DNA of 64,000 nucleotides from Delphinus delphis. Its lineage: Eukaryota; Chordata; Mammalia; Artiodactyla; Delphinidae. The DNA lies in assembly GCF_949987515.2 (NCBI RefSeq), contig NC_082696.1, positions 56,884,947-56,948,946 on the forward strand. The letters are read 5' to 3'. The position numbers and the translations under genes were made by a program. The notes below the pieces were generated by a model. It was not told where the DNA came from. It worked only from the letters and a program-made list of their open reading frames with translations, and did not search any database. Below are positions 34,400 to 46,880 of this stretch, piece by piece (position 1 is the stretch's first letter; every line of letters begins with the position of its first letter).

Positions 34400-37100
34400 A
34401 AAACCCCAAAAGTAATGCCCTTTCGTATTTGCCATTATGAAGACTTCTTGCACTGATTTCAAAAGTTTGTGGGCATGTGCTGCCCTGTCTCTTGAATTCT
34501 CAGTTGGACAGCCACCACTTCCACCATTAACCTCAAACTATTGTTGGGCTTTTGCCTCACTCTGTCAAGCTTCAGTTTCAAGACAGAAACATCTGAATGC
34601 CTGAACTTCAATCTCTAGCATGCAGCAGGAATAGGGAATATCTTCTTCGCTTTGGCCTCTACTGAGGGATTTTCAGATACTGGCTGTCTATAAACAGTGT
34701 AGGTACAAGTAGTGAAGGTTCACTATAGTCTATTATTTGTACAAACTCACTGATACACAGTCTCTCCAAACCTACACTTAAAAAAACAAATTTCTTCTAA
34801 CAATGCAATTCTCCCTCATATAACCAAAATCCACTCATCCCTCCCCAAGGGGGGCAACTGAAAATTTCATCATTAAATCCATTAATCCTAGATCTCTTGA
34901 CTATATCCAGTCACCCTCTGGTTCTTTGGCAATCCTCTCTCAATATTCTCTAGCCAATGGACTAAATGATAAAGTTGCCCACAATTAACACATGCTATAT
35001 TCAACAGTAGAGGATAGGGAGAGGAAAGAGAAATGAAATTAGTTAAAATATGTAACATATTGTTAGTTAAAATATGTTAGTGCAGGGCTTCCCTGGTGGC
35101 ACAGTGGTTAAGAATCCACCTGCCAATGCAGAGGACACGGGTTCGAGCCCTGGTCCGGGAAGATCCCACATGCTGCGGAACACCTAAGCCCATGCGCCAC
35201 AACTACTGAGCCTGTGCTCTAGAGCCCATGAGCCACAACTACTGAGCCCATGTGCCACAACTACTGAAGCCCGCACGCCTAGAGCCCGTGCTCCGCAACA
35301 AGAGAAGCCACCACAATGAGAAGTCCATGCACCGCGACAAAAAGTAGCCCCCACTCGCCACAACTAGAGAAAGCCCACGCAGAGCAATGAAGACCCAATG
35401 CAGCCAAAAAAATAAAATAAATAAATTTTAAAATAAAGAAAGAAATAAAATATGTTAGTACATATATGAGATAGCAAGGGTAGAGACCACAGTGTTTGTT
35501 TCTGCAACTGATTGGGGAGCTAAAAAGATATTTGTGGTTTATTTTCTCTGCTATCCATCACCTGTACACTTCTTCAACCAGCCCCTAAGCTAATTACGAT
35601 TCTCTATCCAGTGGAGTTACCAAAACCCACATTACTGAGACACTGGAAATTGGATGTTCATATATGCTTAGTATATAGGGTTTTTTAGAACTTCGATTTA
35701 TTTTCCAAATGTGAGAAGATTTCTCTGAGGTCCATTCAGAGTTTTCCTTCCCCTTATTGTATAGCAGTAGCCCAGTTTTTCCATCAGGGTCAGTCACCTA
35801 AACTACACCAGGACCATATTTTCCTTGCTCACCCTGTAGCATAAGGGCCTCAAATGGCCCTGTGGCTGTTTCAGCTTCCAAGTAAATTGTTACATCCCTT
35901 GGATATTGTCTGTAAACTAGAAGAGCTAGAGGTGTAGGGAAAGGAAACAAAAAATTTCCAAGTGGTTTATTAGCTATGTTTGCCGAAGACATCGGCACAC
36001 ACTGACTACTTGGTTCCTGGAACTGTATGTTCTGGCAGTGAGAGAAGTAGTATCATTTAATGATTGCGTAGTTCAGAGCATACACCTTATCCTACAAAAT
36101 AACACCCCAACCTTGCCAAAGTAGTGTATCTCAGCTGCCACTCAGTCATTAATCTATAAAACCTGCTCTTTCTGGGTAATGAGAGACATAATAGGAACAG
36201 TGGATCCCATGGCGTCCATTGTCTTAATCTTTCTCTATGATGTGAACTCTTCAGTCAGAAAAATTATCATACAGGATATCATGAAGATGTATAAAGCATT
36301 CAGTAATCCTACCATTGAAGCCACTGGCAGGACATGATGGGCAGGATAGGAGAATCAAAATCTGTAGTGTCCATTCTAGACATCATCTCAAATAGATGTC
36401 CCCTCTGTGATAGAAAGGGTCCAGTGTAACTCCCTTACCACCGGACAGCTGTCTGTTCCCATGGCGAAGGTACTTATAATGGGCCCAGGGTTGTCTGCGT
36501 TGGTGGCATATGGGGCACTGAGCGGTGGCAGTAGTGGGTCGGCCTGAGGAAGAGGAAGTCCATGCTTAGCCCAGGCAGAGTTTCATCTCTTCCACCGTGG
36601 AGCCACTTAGTACGTGAAACCATTGCACAAAGACCTGGGGTCTGGGCGGGAAGCTGCTGGGTACCCTCAGATGCCCACTTGACCGTTAACAGCATTTTCC
36701 ACACTGCTGTTAACTTTTTGGTAAACATCTTCATGGGATATAGGTAGCTGTTTGTTCTAGCACCATTCTAAAAGTTCATCTACATAAAACTTCTGCCTTT
36801 CTTGCCACTTGTCTTCCAATAGCACTCTTGCCAAGCTCCTGACCATTTGGCTAATCCAGTAACTACAGAGCAAAGATAGATCATCAGTTTGCATCATCTC
36901 TACTTTGTAGGAAAGTGACAAGGAAATACATAACACTCAACTTTTACTCCTTTGCTTAGAGTCATCCGTGAAAGGACCATAATACCACATCAGTGTACTT
37001 CTTATGGTGCCACAATCTTGTTCAAAGCCATTTGGAATTTGGAATTTTTTCCCCCTCAGTCAATTTGACATAAGAAATACCCCATGGGGCCTAGGTACAT
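34400..37100 (-). mobile_element. Possible ERVL-like internal fragment, antisense (uncertain)
   Basis: This 2.7-kb stretch is GC-richer than the surrounding intron and has broken minus-strand frames with protein-like composition (35594-35797, 35798-35998, 36474-36734), interrupted by a younger SINE. The words suggest a decayed pol-like region of an old endogenous retrovirus, but I cannot name a domain with certainty. No LTR pair was located. All frames are broken and no functional product is expected. It could instead be an old unclassified repeat. Confidence 0.4.
35069..35459 (+). mobile_element. CHR-2-like SINE, sense, with 13-bp TSD
   Basis: Long SINE body 35082-35446 with head 'gggcttccctggtggcacag', B box 'gggttcgagcc', the 'ccacaactactga' repeats and an A-rich tail. 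Target-site duplication 'aaaatatgttagt' at 35069-35081 and 35447-35459 is exact. Confidence 0.94.
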
Positions 37101-37379
37101 AGGTTGAAGTCGGGATAGTATGGCAGGAATAGGCACACACATGGAGGGTTCATGGATCACCTTTCATGATATTCTTCCATCAGCTCCTTTTATTTCTAAT
37201 AATGATGAGTGCTGCTAGATAGCTCAGATAACATCCAGTTCGTGATCAGCACCTTCAGTTGCAAGGTTACCTGGTATTACATAGTCAGGAATTCTTTCTC
37301 TCCCCGCTCAAAAATATCCATTAAATAATCCTCTAACTTAAATCAATAGGTAGCTCTTAAGAGAATTTGTAAAGTATTC

Positions 37380-38600
37380 ATTTATTTAACATATATTTAT
37401 TGAATGTCTACAACTTACCAAGCACTGTGTGTTAGCCTTACTGATCCCAAATCTCAAAGAGCTTAAGTGAAGAAAGTAGAAATTTTAAAATATATGCATG
37501 ATTAAATAAATAAGGTGATATCAAATTTTGAAAATTGTATGGAAGAAACCAATAAGAAATGGAATAGAATAGGGGAATGGGAGGCTTCTTTAAATAGATT
37601 AGTCAGAGAAGACTTCTCTAAAGAGATGACATTTAAGCTGAGCACCAAAGCATAAGAACAAGCTGGCTACACAAAGAGAGAAGATAACCGCGTTTCAGGT
37701 GAAGGGACAGCATGTTAAAGGAACAGTGAGCAGATCGGTTGAGCTGGAGCCGCATAAGCAGGAGGAGGGTGCTACAAGTTACACTTGAGAGACAGGCAGG
37801 AGCCAGCTCATGCAAGGCCATAGCCCCATGGTTAAGGAGCTTGGATTTTTATTCTAAGTACTATGGGAAGACAGTCATTTTTTCATTTATTAGACCAACA
37901 TTTATTGAGCTCCTTCTGTGTGTCAGGTGTCAGGTAAAGTTCCTGCCCTATGGAATTAACATTCTAGTGGGAGTGATAGCTAATAAGCAAGTATGTCAAG
38001 TTGTAATAATTCACATGGGGGAAAAAAATAAGCAAGTTAAAGGGAATAGGGAACGCCAAAGATGGTAGTGGAATGTTGTACATTAATACAAGTTGAGAAG
38101 GCCTCCCTGATGAAGGTACCTTTGAACAAAGGACTGAAGGAATCAAGGAAGCAAACTAAGCAGGTATCTGAGGGAGGAGTGTTCCAGGGCATTAAAGGTT
38201 TTAAGCTAAACAAATTACATACCCCAATTTACATTTTAAGATCACTTTTGCTGCTTAGTAGAAAATGGATTGAAGTGGAAGTAAGCATGGAATTAACGAT
38301 GGTGGTGACCTAGGGGCCACCTAGAGCGGTAACAGTGGGAATGAAAAAATATATTTGGGGCTAGATGCAATAGGACTTTCTAATAGATGAGAAATGGAGA
38401 TTCAAGAACTGAAAAGAATCAAGAATGGTGCCCCAGTTATTAACCCTAAACATCTGAGTAAATAATAGCGTCATTTATTGAAATGGGGAGAACCGAGACT
38501 GTAGGATAGAGAGGAAGGAGGAGACAGATTTAGGATGGAGAGAGACAGACGGAGAAGACAGATCTGAGCTTAAAAAAAAAAAAAAAAGGAAAGAAAAGAA
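37380..38600 (-). repeat. Ancient dispersed repeat stretch plus A-rich run
   Basis: Contains 'aacatatatttattgaatgt' and 'gaccaacatttattgagctc', typical of the reverse complement of L2-like ends. It is followed by widely dispersed mammalian repeat words such as 'gcaaggccatagccccatgg' and 'ttaagatcacttttgctgct'. An A-rich GAAAA run lies at 38574-38608. Small open frames here are spurious. I cannot assign the family exactly. Confidence 0.5.
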
Positions 38601-40689
38601 AAGAAAATTATATTTTGGACATGTTAATTTGTATCTCCAAGACTTTCAAGTGGAGATCTCAAGGCAGTTAAATGTCGGAAGTCTGTAAAACCCACAGAGG
38701 ATGTGAGATATATGAACTTGGGAGCATCTGCAAGCCTTTAAACCCAGGTGAGCACCTGAGACCCTCGGATAGAGAGGGTGGAGATCAAAAAGCAGGCCTG
38801 AGGGACTCTCTCATTGTGAGCTTAGGTAGAAAATGAGCTGGCAACGAACCCTGAGAAAGCAGTGCCAGTGAGGAAACACAGTGTCCTAGAACACTGTAGA
38901 CAGGAGGGGTTCGTGAAGGAAGGAGTGCTTGACTACATCAGATGTTAATGGGAGCTGAGTGAGATGAGAGCAGAGAAACACCGGTGGGATTTAGCACTTG
39001 GACATCTTGGACGAACTTGGCAAGTAGGGTCAGTGACATGTTGTGAACATAAGCCAGTTTGGAAGGAGTTGAGGGATAAATGGGTGGGAGGGGAAGGAAA
39101 TGGAAGCAAATAGCATATACAGCTCCTTCTAGAAGCTTTTCTATGTAATTTAATTAGTTATAATTTAGTGCCTAACAAGTGTGGTTCATTGGCTTCTGCC
39201 AAATAACTCTGCAATCTGGTTTGACGTGCAAGGGTGAATGGTGCTGGGATCTGGATGGTTGCCAACCTGCTTGGAAAGATAAAAGAGCAGAGGGAACACC
39301 CTTTCTTCTGAGCGGGTTTACTGATTGAAAACTCAGAATACTGTGCTTATTTCATCACTCACACCTTGCATGAGATGCATATCTGGGATGGGAAAGCAGA
39401 ACCCTGGCTGAAGATTAGACTTTATTCTTCAGTCTTACTTATATTCTCCTCAACTCCTCTGTGTGTCTGTCCAATTAGCAGCAGGGCTAACCCTTTCTTC
39501 TTCCACACTGTTAAATAAGGTCCAGGTAGCTAAAAGAAAAGCACATCAAAGACAACTAGCTTTTTTCTTTTTTCCCCCCTTACATCCTTACAAGTAGGAA
39601 TGAATTAAACAGAATCCTACAAGGCTTTTTGCCCTGAAGGTCCTGGACCACAATGTTTGAGTTGTGTTCTAAAGTCTGCGGTACCACGAGAAGGTAGATG
39701 CTGGGAAATAATCTGAAGCAGGAAAGGGGATAGCTTTCTGACTGAAGCACGATAGGAAAAGAATCCAGATGTGGATAACATGAAAATCGGAGGAGTATGG
39801 AAGACAAGAATTCCTTGGAACATAGTATTGTTAAACCTTGTTAATTCAAATTAATTGGCTAGAAGACTCACACAGATGACACTGAATATAATTAAGGAAA
39901 TGTGCTAATTATAAATTTACACAATGCTTCAAAGTGAATTAATGAAAAACTGTAGCATAGGTGCACAGGAGGGGCACGTTCATGAAAAGTAGAATTGGTG
40001 TTATTTCCGCATGCTTAATACTGAAGGAATTTTTTGATGCTTGAAAATTATTTCATTTTAAGCTAAACATAACTCACCCAACCTCATTACAAGTAAAACC
40101 TTCATAGACGTACAAAGATGAACTATAGCCTAGCTTTACACAAAATGATCACAAGTTCAGATTTGGTGGAGTTTCTACTACTGACATTTTACTATAGCTT
40201 TCTTTGATTCATTTGCTTTTTCATTCAACATATATATATTGACCTCTTCCTGTAGGTAAGAAGTTAGTACCAGGCTTTGAAAATGGACTTGGAGATTGTT
40301 AAAAATCAGAAATTAAGTTGAGTTTAATGTAGGGTAACCACATTTTCAACTTGAACAATCTGTTTTATCAAACTAAAATAGATTTAGGTCATGATACAAA
40401 ACTCTCACCCAAGTGCTTTCTATTTTGATCAAGCTTCAGACCTCTTAATGACTACCCGATAAAGAAAACTATTAGGCTCAGAATATTAAGTGTCAAAACA
40501 GACATTATCTACAGATTTGCTGAACATTGGACATTGAACTGAGTTGGGTCTCATGGAATATTTGTGTAATTAAGAGCAGCTTCAAGATAGGAGACTGTTC
40601 TTTTTTATTTTGTCTTAGTTGATATCATATATGTCCTATTGACTAAAGAGGCAAAGCTCTTATTATGCTTAGTAATAATTGCTGTATTT

Positions 40690-40900
40690 ATCAAGTACTT
40701 TATAGTTCACTAAAGACTTATCCCATTTAATCATGAACTCTGGGAGGGTCGTTCCTGTTATCCCAATTTTACAGATGCAGAAACTGAAACTTAGAAGAAT
40801 TAAGTGACTTGCCCAATAGCACAAAGCAAGTAAGCGCAGCGTGGGAGCTCAAAACCAGAGTGGCTGTCTCAGAGTAATGTTCTTTTACTGTCCCGCACAG
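40690..40900 (-). repeat. MIR-like SINE, antisense
   Basis: The words 'cccaattttacagatgcaga', 'aactgaaacttagaagaatt' and 'gtgacttgcccaatagcaca' match the central region of a MIR element read on the minus strand. Diverged, as usual for this ancient family. Confidence 0.7.
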
Positions 40901-41311
40901 TAATGGAATCATGGACAACATACTGTCTAGAGAAGATGGAAAAGTCAAAGTAAGGGTGTGTGTCATTTGACGGGGATGCAAGTCAGTAGCTAAAATATCA
41001 AATGCAAGCAACCAACAAGAGCTGTGCCGTTCTCAATCATGAAAGGTGATATCTTAGTTTAGAAAAGAATGTTATTTTAAGTATTCTTCATTTTGAGGCG
41101 TGGGAGTAGAAATACTCAAATAATAAAGAAAAAATAGATTTGCAAATCATCTGCATAACGTTCCCCAGCTGTGTGAGTCTAGGACATTACTCATTATTTC
41201 AACTCTTATCTGTTTTTTGTATACCTTTTAAAACAATGTGGTCCACCCCTAAGTCAAGTGGATGATGTCATTGCTTCAAGTAGTTATTTGAAATATCCCT
41301 CATTCATGTGA

Positions 41312-41550
41312 TGATTAGAGGGTGGCATTGTGGTTGAGAGCATGGACTAGAGCCAGGCTTCCTGGGTTCAGTACTGACTTCCCACTGCAAGTGGGATGTT
41401 TCACTGCTGAGCCTCATCCTTTAATCTGTGAAAGGATGATAATCTCTCCCCACAAGAGTCTTGCGAGGATTAAATGTATTAGTACATTTAATGTACATAG
41501 AACAGGCCTGGAACAGAGTTAAATATTCAATAAATGTTATTACATTGAAT
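41312..41550 (+). repeat. MIR-like SINE, sense
   Basis: Nearly full-length diverged MIR: 'ggtggcattgtggttgagag' at the head, 'ccaggcttcctgggttcagt', 'ttgcgaggattaaatgtatt' and an end 'tattcaataaatgttatta'. The 66-codon frame at 41322-41522 is within it and spurious. Confidence 0.8.
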
Positions 41551-43379
41551 AACATCTTTTAAACAGATTCTTTTTGCTGAAAGCACTGGTAAAATTTGGT
41601 CATATATTTATAATCTTTTGCTTGTGGTCCTTCACAAATTTAATTCATATTAATATAGTATTTGTTCATTTAAAATTGTGCTACTTTAGAAAATCAATTC
41701 TATAATGTCCCTTTTATCAGCTTTCTCTGCATTTTAAAAGCAGAGATGTATAAAAATGTTCTCCAAGAATGTTTTGGAATTTGAACTCACCAGAAATTGA
41801 AATAAGCATAAAATGTATACTCAAAAATTACCAATAGCATAGTGAATTAAGTTGAAAACATTAATAAGGAAAAATTTGTAATATCTCAGCCCTATATAGC
41901 CCAGTTTTGGTATTTCTATTATTAAGAATCAAGTTAACCTAAAAGCAGACATTGAAAATAGTATTGTGTTTATTTAGCAGACAATAGCAAAGATTTACAT
42001 GTTATTATTTAGATTTCATTTATATATTTACTTCTCATATAATTGTATTTTTAATCATTTATAAATGTATTTATATATTAACAGTATCATAAATTACTTT
42101 GAGGTGTGCTTGTTTTGGGTTTCAGAGGGGGCAGCAAGAGAATATGTTCTGAGGTGTATTGGTAAAGTTTGGAAACTTACTACCTTTAATTAATTTTATT
42201 TTTTTCCTATTAGTAGATCAAAAGAATGTTCTAAAGGTTTCTTTCATTTTAGTTTTTCCCCTTCAGTCTGTAGGGTTTATCATAAAAAGTGTATTTTAAG
42301 AATAAAAGTAATTATGAGGAAATGTTTTAACTTCATTTAACATCTGTACCAGATGTGATATATTTAATTATTTTTTTAAAAAAGAAAGTCTTTGTAACTT
42401 TCATTATTCTTCTGTATGGTACATCTTTTATTGAGTGTTTTATACAATTGATAAGCATTATTCAGTGGCATATGGTCTGAGTCTGATGTGCTTTGAAAAG
42501 AGTACAGAGTTCTGATAATGAGGATTCTGTGAAAATGGGAAAACCAGCACAACAGATACGCTTTGAGAAAGTATGGGTTTTTAGCATCTTGAAACAATAT
42601 ATCACACTCAAAGGGACAGAACTGGGCTGCACAATCTGTTAGCTCATTCTTGTCCAATCTGGTCTCCTCCTTTCTTTTGGAGCCAGCATTGTCATCAACT
42701 CACTGAATTATATTCTGACTGGAATGTATTTCAGGCACAGAGTAATGTATCTACTTAAATGGAATCCTATCTTTCTACAAAAGCTTTCTGAGTATAATAA
42801 ATTTAAAATATAAAAAAAATTTCTATTAAGTTAAAGTAATTGGTTCAACAGTTTACATATGTGCCTTCTCCCCCACACCCTAAAGAAAGACCACTGCTTG
42901 GAGGAGCATAGGTCTGTTTTTATTTATAATACGGAAAAAAATTTTTGGTTTAACTAACATACAGTCAGACGTATTTCAAGGACCGCTTATCGGAAAGATA
43001 CCTGCACATTACAGCAGTTGTTCCTTGAACAGAAATGAACTATGGAATTAAAACTTCTTCTATCAAAGTGTTTTAGTTACATGATTATTTGTTTTAAAAT
43101 TCTATAGCAGCCTTTCTTAACAAGAATTAAGCCTTCATGTCCTAAGACATCCAATGAATGTAATAAATGAACTTTTCTCCTAACCATCTAGAATGGTACT
43201 AACTATCCTTGGAAAAATTAAGAAGATGGTAATTCAGATATTTTTTTGTGAGTCTCAGTTCTCTCAGGGAACCAGAATTGAGAAAGACTACTATATAGTA
43301 CTCAAGGCCACTGAGTCTTTTAACTTGAAGCATAGTGTGTTGTATAAAAGAATTTGGTGTTACTTTAGGGCTATATGTA

Positions 43380-43462
43380 TGTAAAGGATTCAGTGTGATA
43401 ATCTTTGTAAAGTGATAAGCACAATGCCTGACACATAATAAGTACTCAACAAATAATATCTA
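43380..43462 (+). repeat. MIR 3' fragment
   Basis: The 3' part of a MIR: 'gtaaagtgataagcacaatg', then 'cctgacacataataagtact', then 'caacaaataatatctattat'. Confidence 0.65.
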
Positions 43463-44561
43463 TTATCATGTTTTAAGCTTTCATTATCCTAAATTCCTGA
43501 AAAATTTTGCTTGTGTTATGTTGTTTTGATCCAGATGAAACCTATTTTAAGTGTAGGGATGAAGATGCATATAATCTAATCAAAAATTATATTTTCAAAG
43601 TTAAAAAGACTGTCCTTGTAATATTTTATGCTTAATGATTGAATAACATTACTATAAATTTTGCTTTTTTTATGATGTACAAATAATTCAGAATTCATCC
43701 ACAGTAACAGTGTAATAAATGAAGTTGTTTTCTGTGATTGTCCTCATGAGGATTTTAGGTCATTACCAGTTTAGATAGGCAAATAGTTCTTTTTAATGCA
43801 TTGATTTATGTGAAAGTGGGGGAAGGGAATGAGAAACAGCCAGGCTTCCCTGATGCGAAAGGACGCGATATTACTGCCTCACCAAACCTCCTGCCACAGG
43901 ATTCCTCAGCTTTCCTATGGTAAATGGTATGTTATTTTTTGGATATGATTGGCATTGCTGTGGAATACTGCAAATTATACAAGTTGTACATACACACTGC
44001 TATTTAAGTTGTGAAACTGAAAAATCACGAAACTAATTGTCAGAGTAAGAATAATGAATTATTCTTGATAGTGTAAATTGAAGATATTTTATGCAGTGAA
44101 CTATTGAACAAATAAAAGATGATAGGCAGTCACTTGAAAACAGCTAACATAATTTATGAGACAGGACAGTACCTTTCTTTATAGCATGCATTTGTAGTCA
44201 GCATTTATATTAATACATTTCCATATTCTTGCTAAACAGATTGTAAAGAAAATAATGCAGGAATATCAGGTGACTGTACTGTGACTATGAAACAGAATGA
44301 ATTCTTTATACATTGCATTCAATTCAGGAAAGTGGGTAAATAAGATTTCTGATGTGTATGTTATTAAAATATTACCTAGTCTATGCAGTGCTTTTTATAC
44401 ATTAATAATTATTATAAAGCCAAACTCCATCTTTCTTTTTTATTTTTTTTTTTGATTATTGGAGTAAAACAACTTTTTCCCACATAAAAGACTTGGAAAA
44501 CTTTTCCAACCATTGAAAATAAAATTAGTAAGAATGAAAACAGTTGGAATGCTTCATTATA

Positions 44562-44831
44562 TGAATATGTTTGTCCTTTTTTTTTAATTGGGGTATAATT
44601 GATTTACAACGTTGTGTTAGTTTCAGATGTACAGCAAAGTGAATCTGTTATACAAATACATATATCTACTCTTTTTTTAGATCCTTTTCCCGTATAGGCC
44701 ATTACAGAGTATTGAGTAGAGTTCCCTGTGCTATACAGTAGGCCCTTGTTACTTATCTATTTTATGTATAGTAGTATGTATGTGTCAATCCCAATCTTCC
44801 AATTTACCCCTCCCCCCTGAATATGTTTGTC
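44562..44831 (-). mobile_element. Short 5'-truncated L1, antisense, with 14-bp TSD
   Basis: L1 3' end of 242 bases (44576-44817) on the minus strand, beginning with a T run and 'ggggtataattgatttacaa'. The exact duplication 'tgaatatgtttgtc' flanks it (44562-44575 and 44818-44831). No coding part is left. Confidence 0.93.
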
Positions 44832-46039
44832 TTATGAATTTTTAACAAAATGGCAGCAGCCACCTGAAGTTTCTCTAGATGGAGATTTTGTGAACTGTTT
44901 ACTGGTTTATGCAGAGCCAGGAGCATAAGTGTATTGCAGGTATACTTGTGTATATTCGAGGTGATTAATAATAGAAGGCAAAAAGGAAATGAAGTCTGAA
45001 AATAATGTCAGTCTTCCAACTTCTATCTCAGTCTTCAGGCATATAATAGTTATACATGTATTGATGCCTACTTCCAAGTTCCTTCTCCACTATTGTTTAC
45101 TGATGTGGTCATGAAGCTGTTGACATAACTAAAACATGTCCTTCTTCTGAATGCTCATATATTCTCAAACCACTTGGTCTCTGCATTGCTGCCCTCAGGG
45201 AGTTGCCCAAAAAGGTTCCCAGGCTGCACCTAGTGTCGTCATCTTCTTTAGGGACAAGTAGAGGTCTATCATTAAGCAGAAAGAGATTGGGTTTTCTGTT
45301 TAGTTCTTTACAGGAAGTAAGTTTTGTAAGAAAATAAGATTTGCTGCTTGTTGCCATAAAATCTGTGTTGCATTAAGAATTTTCCATGTAGAATGGAAAG
45401 TGATAAAATATTCTGAGAGTATATATGAAATATAAGTTTCAGAAACTGTTTACACATATAAAATTCAATGAGCTAAACTGAGGCTGGAAATGCAATCTGT
45501 TTTAAAATGCAAAAACTGGAATGTATAAGAATTCTGAATGCTAAAGTTAGCATTTAAAATAAGTGAGGTAAGGAATTACTTAACCAATATTGCTAGAATA
45601 ATTAACTATTTAGGAAAAATAAACTTAGATTTCTACCATACTTTCTATTACAAAATTACAAGTTAATTATTTAAATGTAAAAACTATAACAGAAGTTAAA
45701 GGAATAGTAGGTGAATATGTATTTGATCTCAAGATGAGGAAAAGTTTTCTAAGCAAAAAAAAAATAAGGGACCAATTTAAAATTTTAAGTCCATAAAGTA
45801 AAAAAATTAATAAATAAAATGAAGTACTTATAAAACTGGATGAAAGTTTATACCATGTGATGGACAAGGGGCTGATACCCTTAATACATAAAGAGCTATC
45901 ACAAACCAATAAGAAAAAGGCTACTCAATAAACGGAAAGATAATTTACCAAAAAGTCAAACAGTAAATATGAAAAGTATTTAACTGAACTGTTGATTAAA
46001 GAAATGAGAAGTAAGCAAAAGTATATACCAGTTTGATTT

Positions 46040-46125
46040 TTTAAATGAAGAAACTGAGGCTCAGAGAAGGTATGTGACTTGCCCCTGGGTCACTAAGTTC
46101 AGTGAGAAAGCCTAAATTTGAATGA
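46040..46125 (-). repeat. MIR fragment, antisense
   Basis: The words 'gaagaaactgaggctcagag' and 'gtgacttgcccctgggtcac' are typical of a MIR core on the minus strand. Confidence 0.7.
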
Positions 46126-46535
46126 CTACTCTTTGGTAGGATTATGACTGATTTTTCCCATTAATTTTTTGTCTATACTTTCTAAATTTTTATCACTGAG
46201 GCAAAAAATAGAGGTCTTTTCTATAACAAGACCAACACAGACACCGAAACGTTTTAGGCAGTATTATAGCATTTTAGTAGTTGTTACTCAATAAGGAGTA
46301 ATGAGTACAGATTTTTTCCTTGATGCATAAAAATAAAAGGGATAAGGTTTACATTTTAATTAATTTACAGTATACATTCTCACTAAGTAGATATTCTTTT
46401 CAACTAATTTAACTTTAATCATAACTGCAGATGGGACCTATATTTTTATGCCCATATAGCATAAGAATTAAAAAAACAAAATGAAAAATGTGAAGCTAAT
46501 GCACTGACATCTTGTAATTGTGTTTTTATTTGCAG

Positions 46536-46673
46536 ATGGAGAATATCATTGGCACAGTAAGAGATTCCAATCTGAAGCTGACACTTGCTTTCGGAATAGG
46601 AATGCATCATGCTGGACTACATGAGAGGGACCGAAAAACAGTAGAGGAACTATTTGTAAATTGTAAAGTTCAG
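46536..46673 (+). CDS. ASCC3: ASCC3 window exon 15: cassette 2 RecA2, motif IVa
   Basis: 138 bases, 46 codons, phase 0 both ends; acceptor 'tatttgcag', donor 'gtaatt'. The peptide begins MENIIGTVRDSNLKLTLAFG and continues IGMHHAGLHERDRKTVEELF to CKVQ, about residues 1596-1641. 'GIGmHHAGL.e.DR..VEeLF' is a hallmark of Ski2-like RecA2 domains (motif IVa). The codon ATG at the exon start is internal. The exon is symmetrical, so its skipping would keep frame but destroy the motor. Confidence 0.98.
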
Positions 46674-46759
46674 GTAATTTTTTTCCATGAACAGATATTT
46701 TAAAGTAAATTAAAAGTTGTATTTTAGTTAGATATAAGATATTATCTTTTATTTTTTAG

Positions 46760-46880
46760 GTTCTTATTGCTACAAGTACATTAGCCTGGGGTGTAAACTT
46801 TCCAGCTCATTTAGTAATTATTAAAGGAACAGAATATTATGATGGAAAAACAAGACGATATGTGGATTTCCCCATTACAG
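46760..46880 (+). CDS. ASCC3: ASCC3 window exon 16: cassette 2 RecA2, motif V
   Basis: 121 bases, phase 0 in, phase 1 out; acceptor 'attttttag', donor 'gtaata'. The preceding intron is only 86 bases, near the lower limit for mammals. The peptide reads [20 protein letters not shown], then [14 protein letters not shown], ending DFPIT, about residues 1642-1682. '[24 protein letters not shown]' is motif V, involved in nucleotide and nucleic-acid contacts; all core residues are present. Confidence 0.98.

Larger units (their letters stand above)
30844..46535 (+). other. ASCC3: ASCC3 intron, 15.7 kb
   Basis: Holds a (CA)n run and Tigger-like element (31.8-32.3 kb), a possible ERV-derived stretch (34.4-37.1 kb) split by a CHR-2-like SINE (35.1-35.4 kb), ancient low-similarity repeats (37.4-38.6 kb), MIR copies (40.69-40.90, 41.31-41.55, 43.38-43.46, 46.04-46.11 kb) and a short antisense L1 (44.58-44.82 kb). 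Stretches 30.85-31.8, 32.4-34.4, 38.6-40.6, 41.6-43.3, 43.5-44.5 and 44.9-46.0 kb show no repeat I can name with confidence and no exons. No phase-compatible candidate coding exon was found. Confidence 0.8.
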
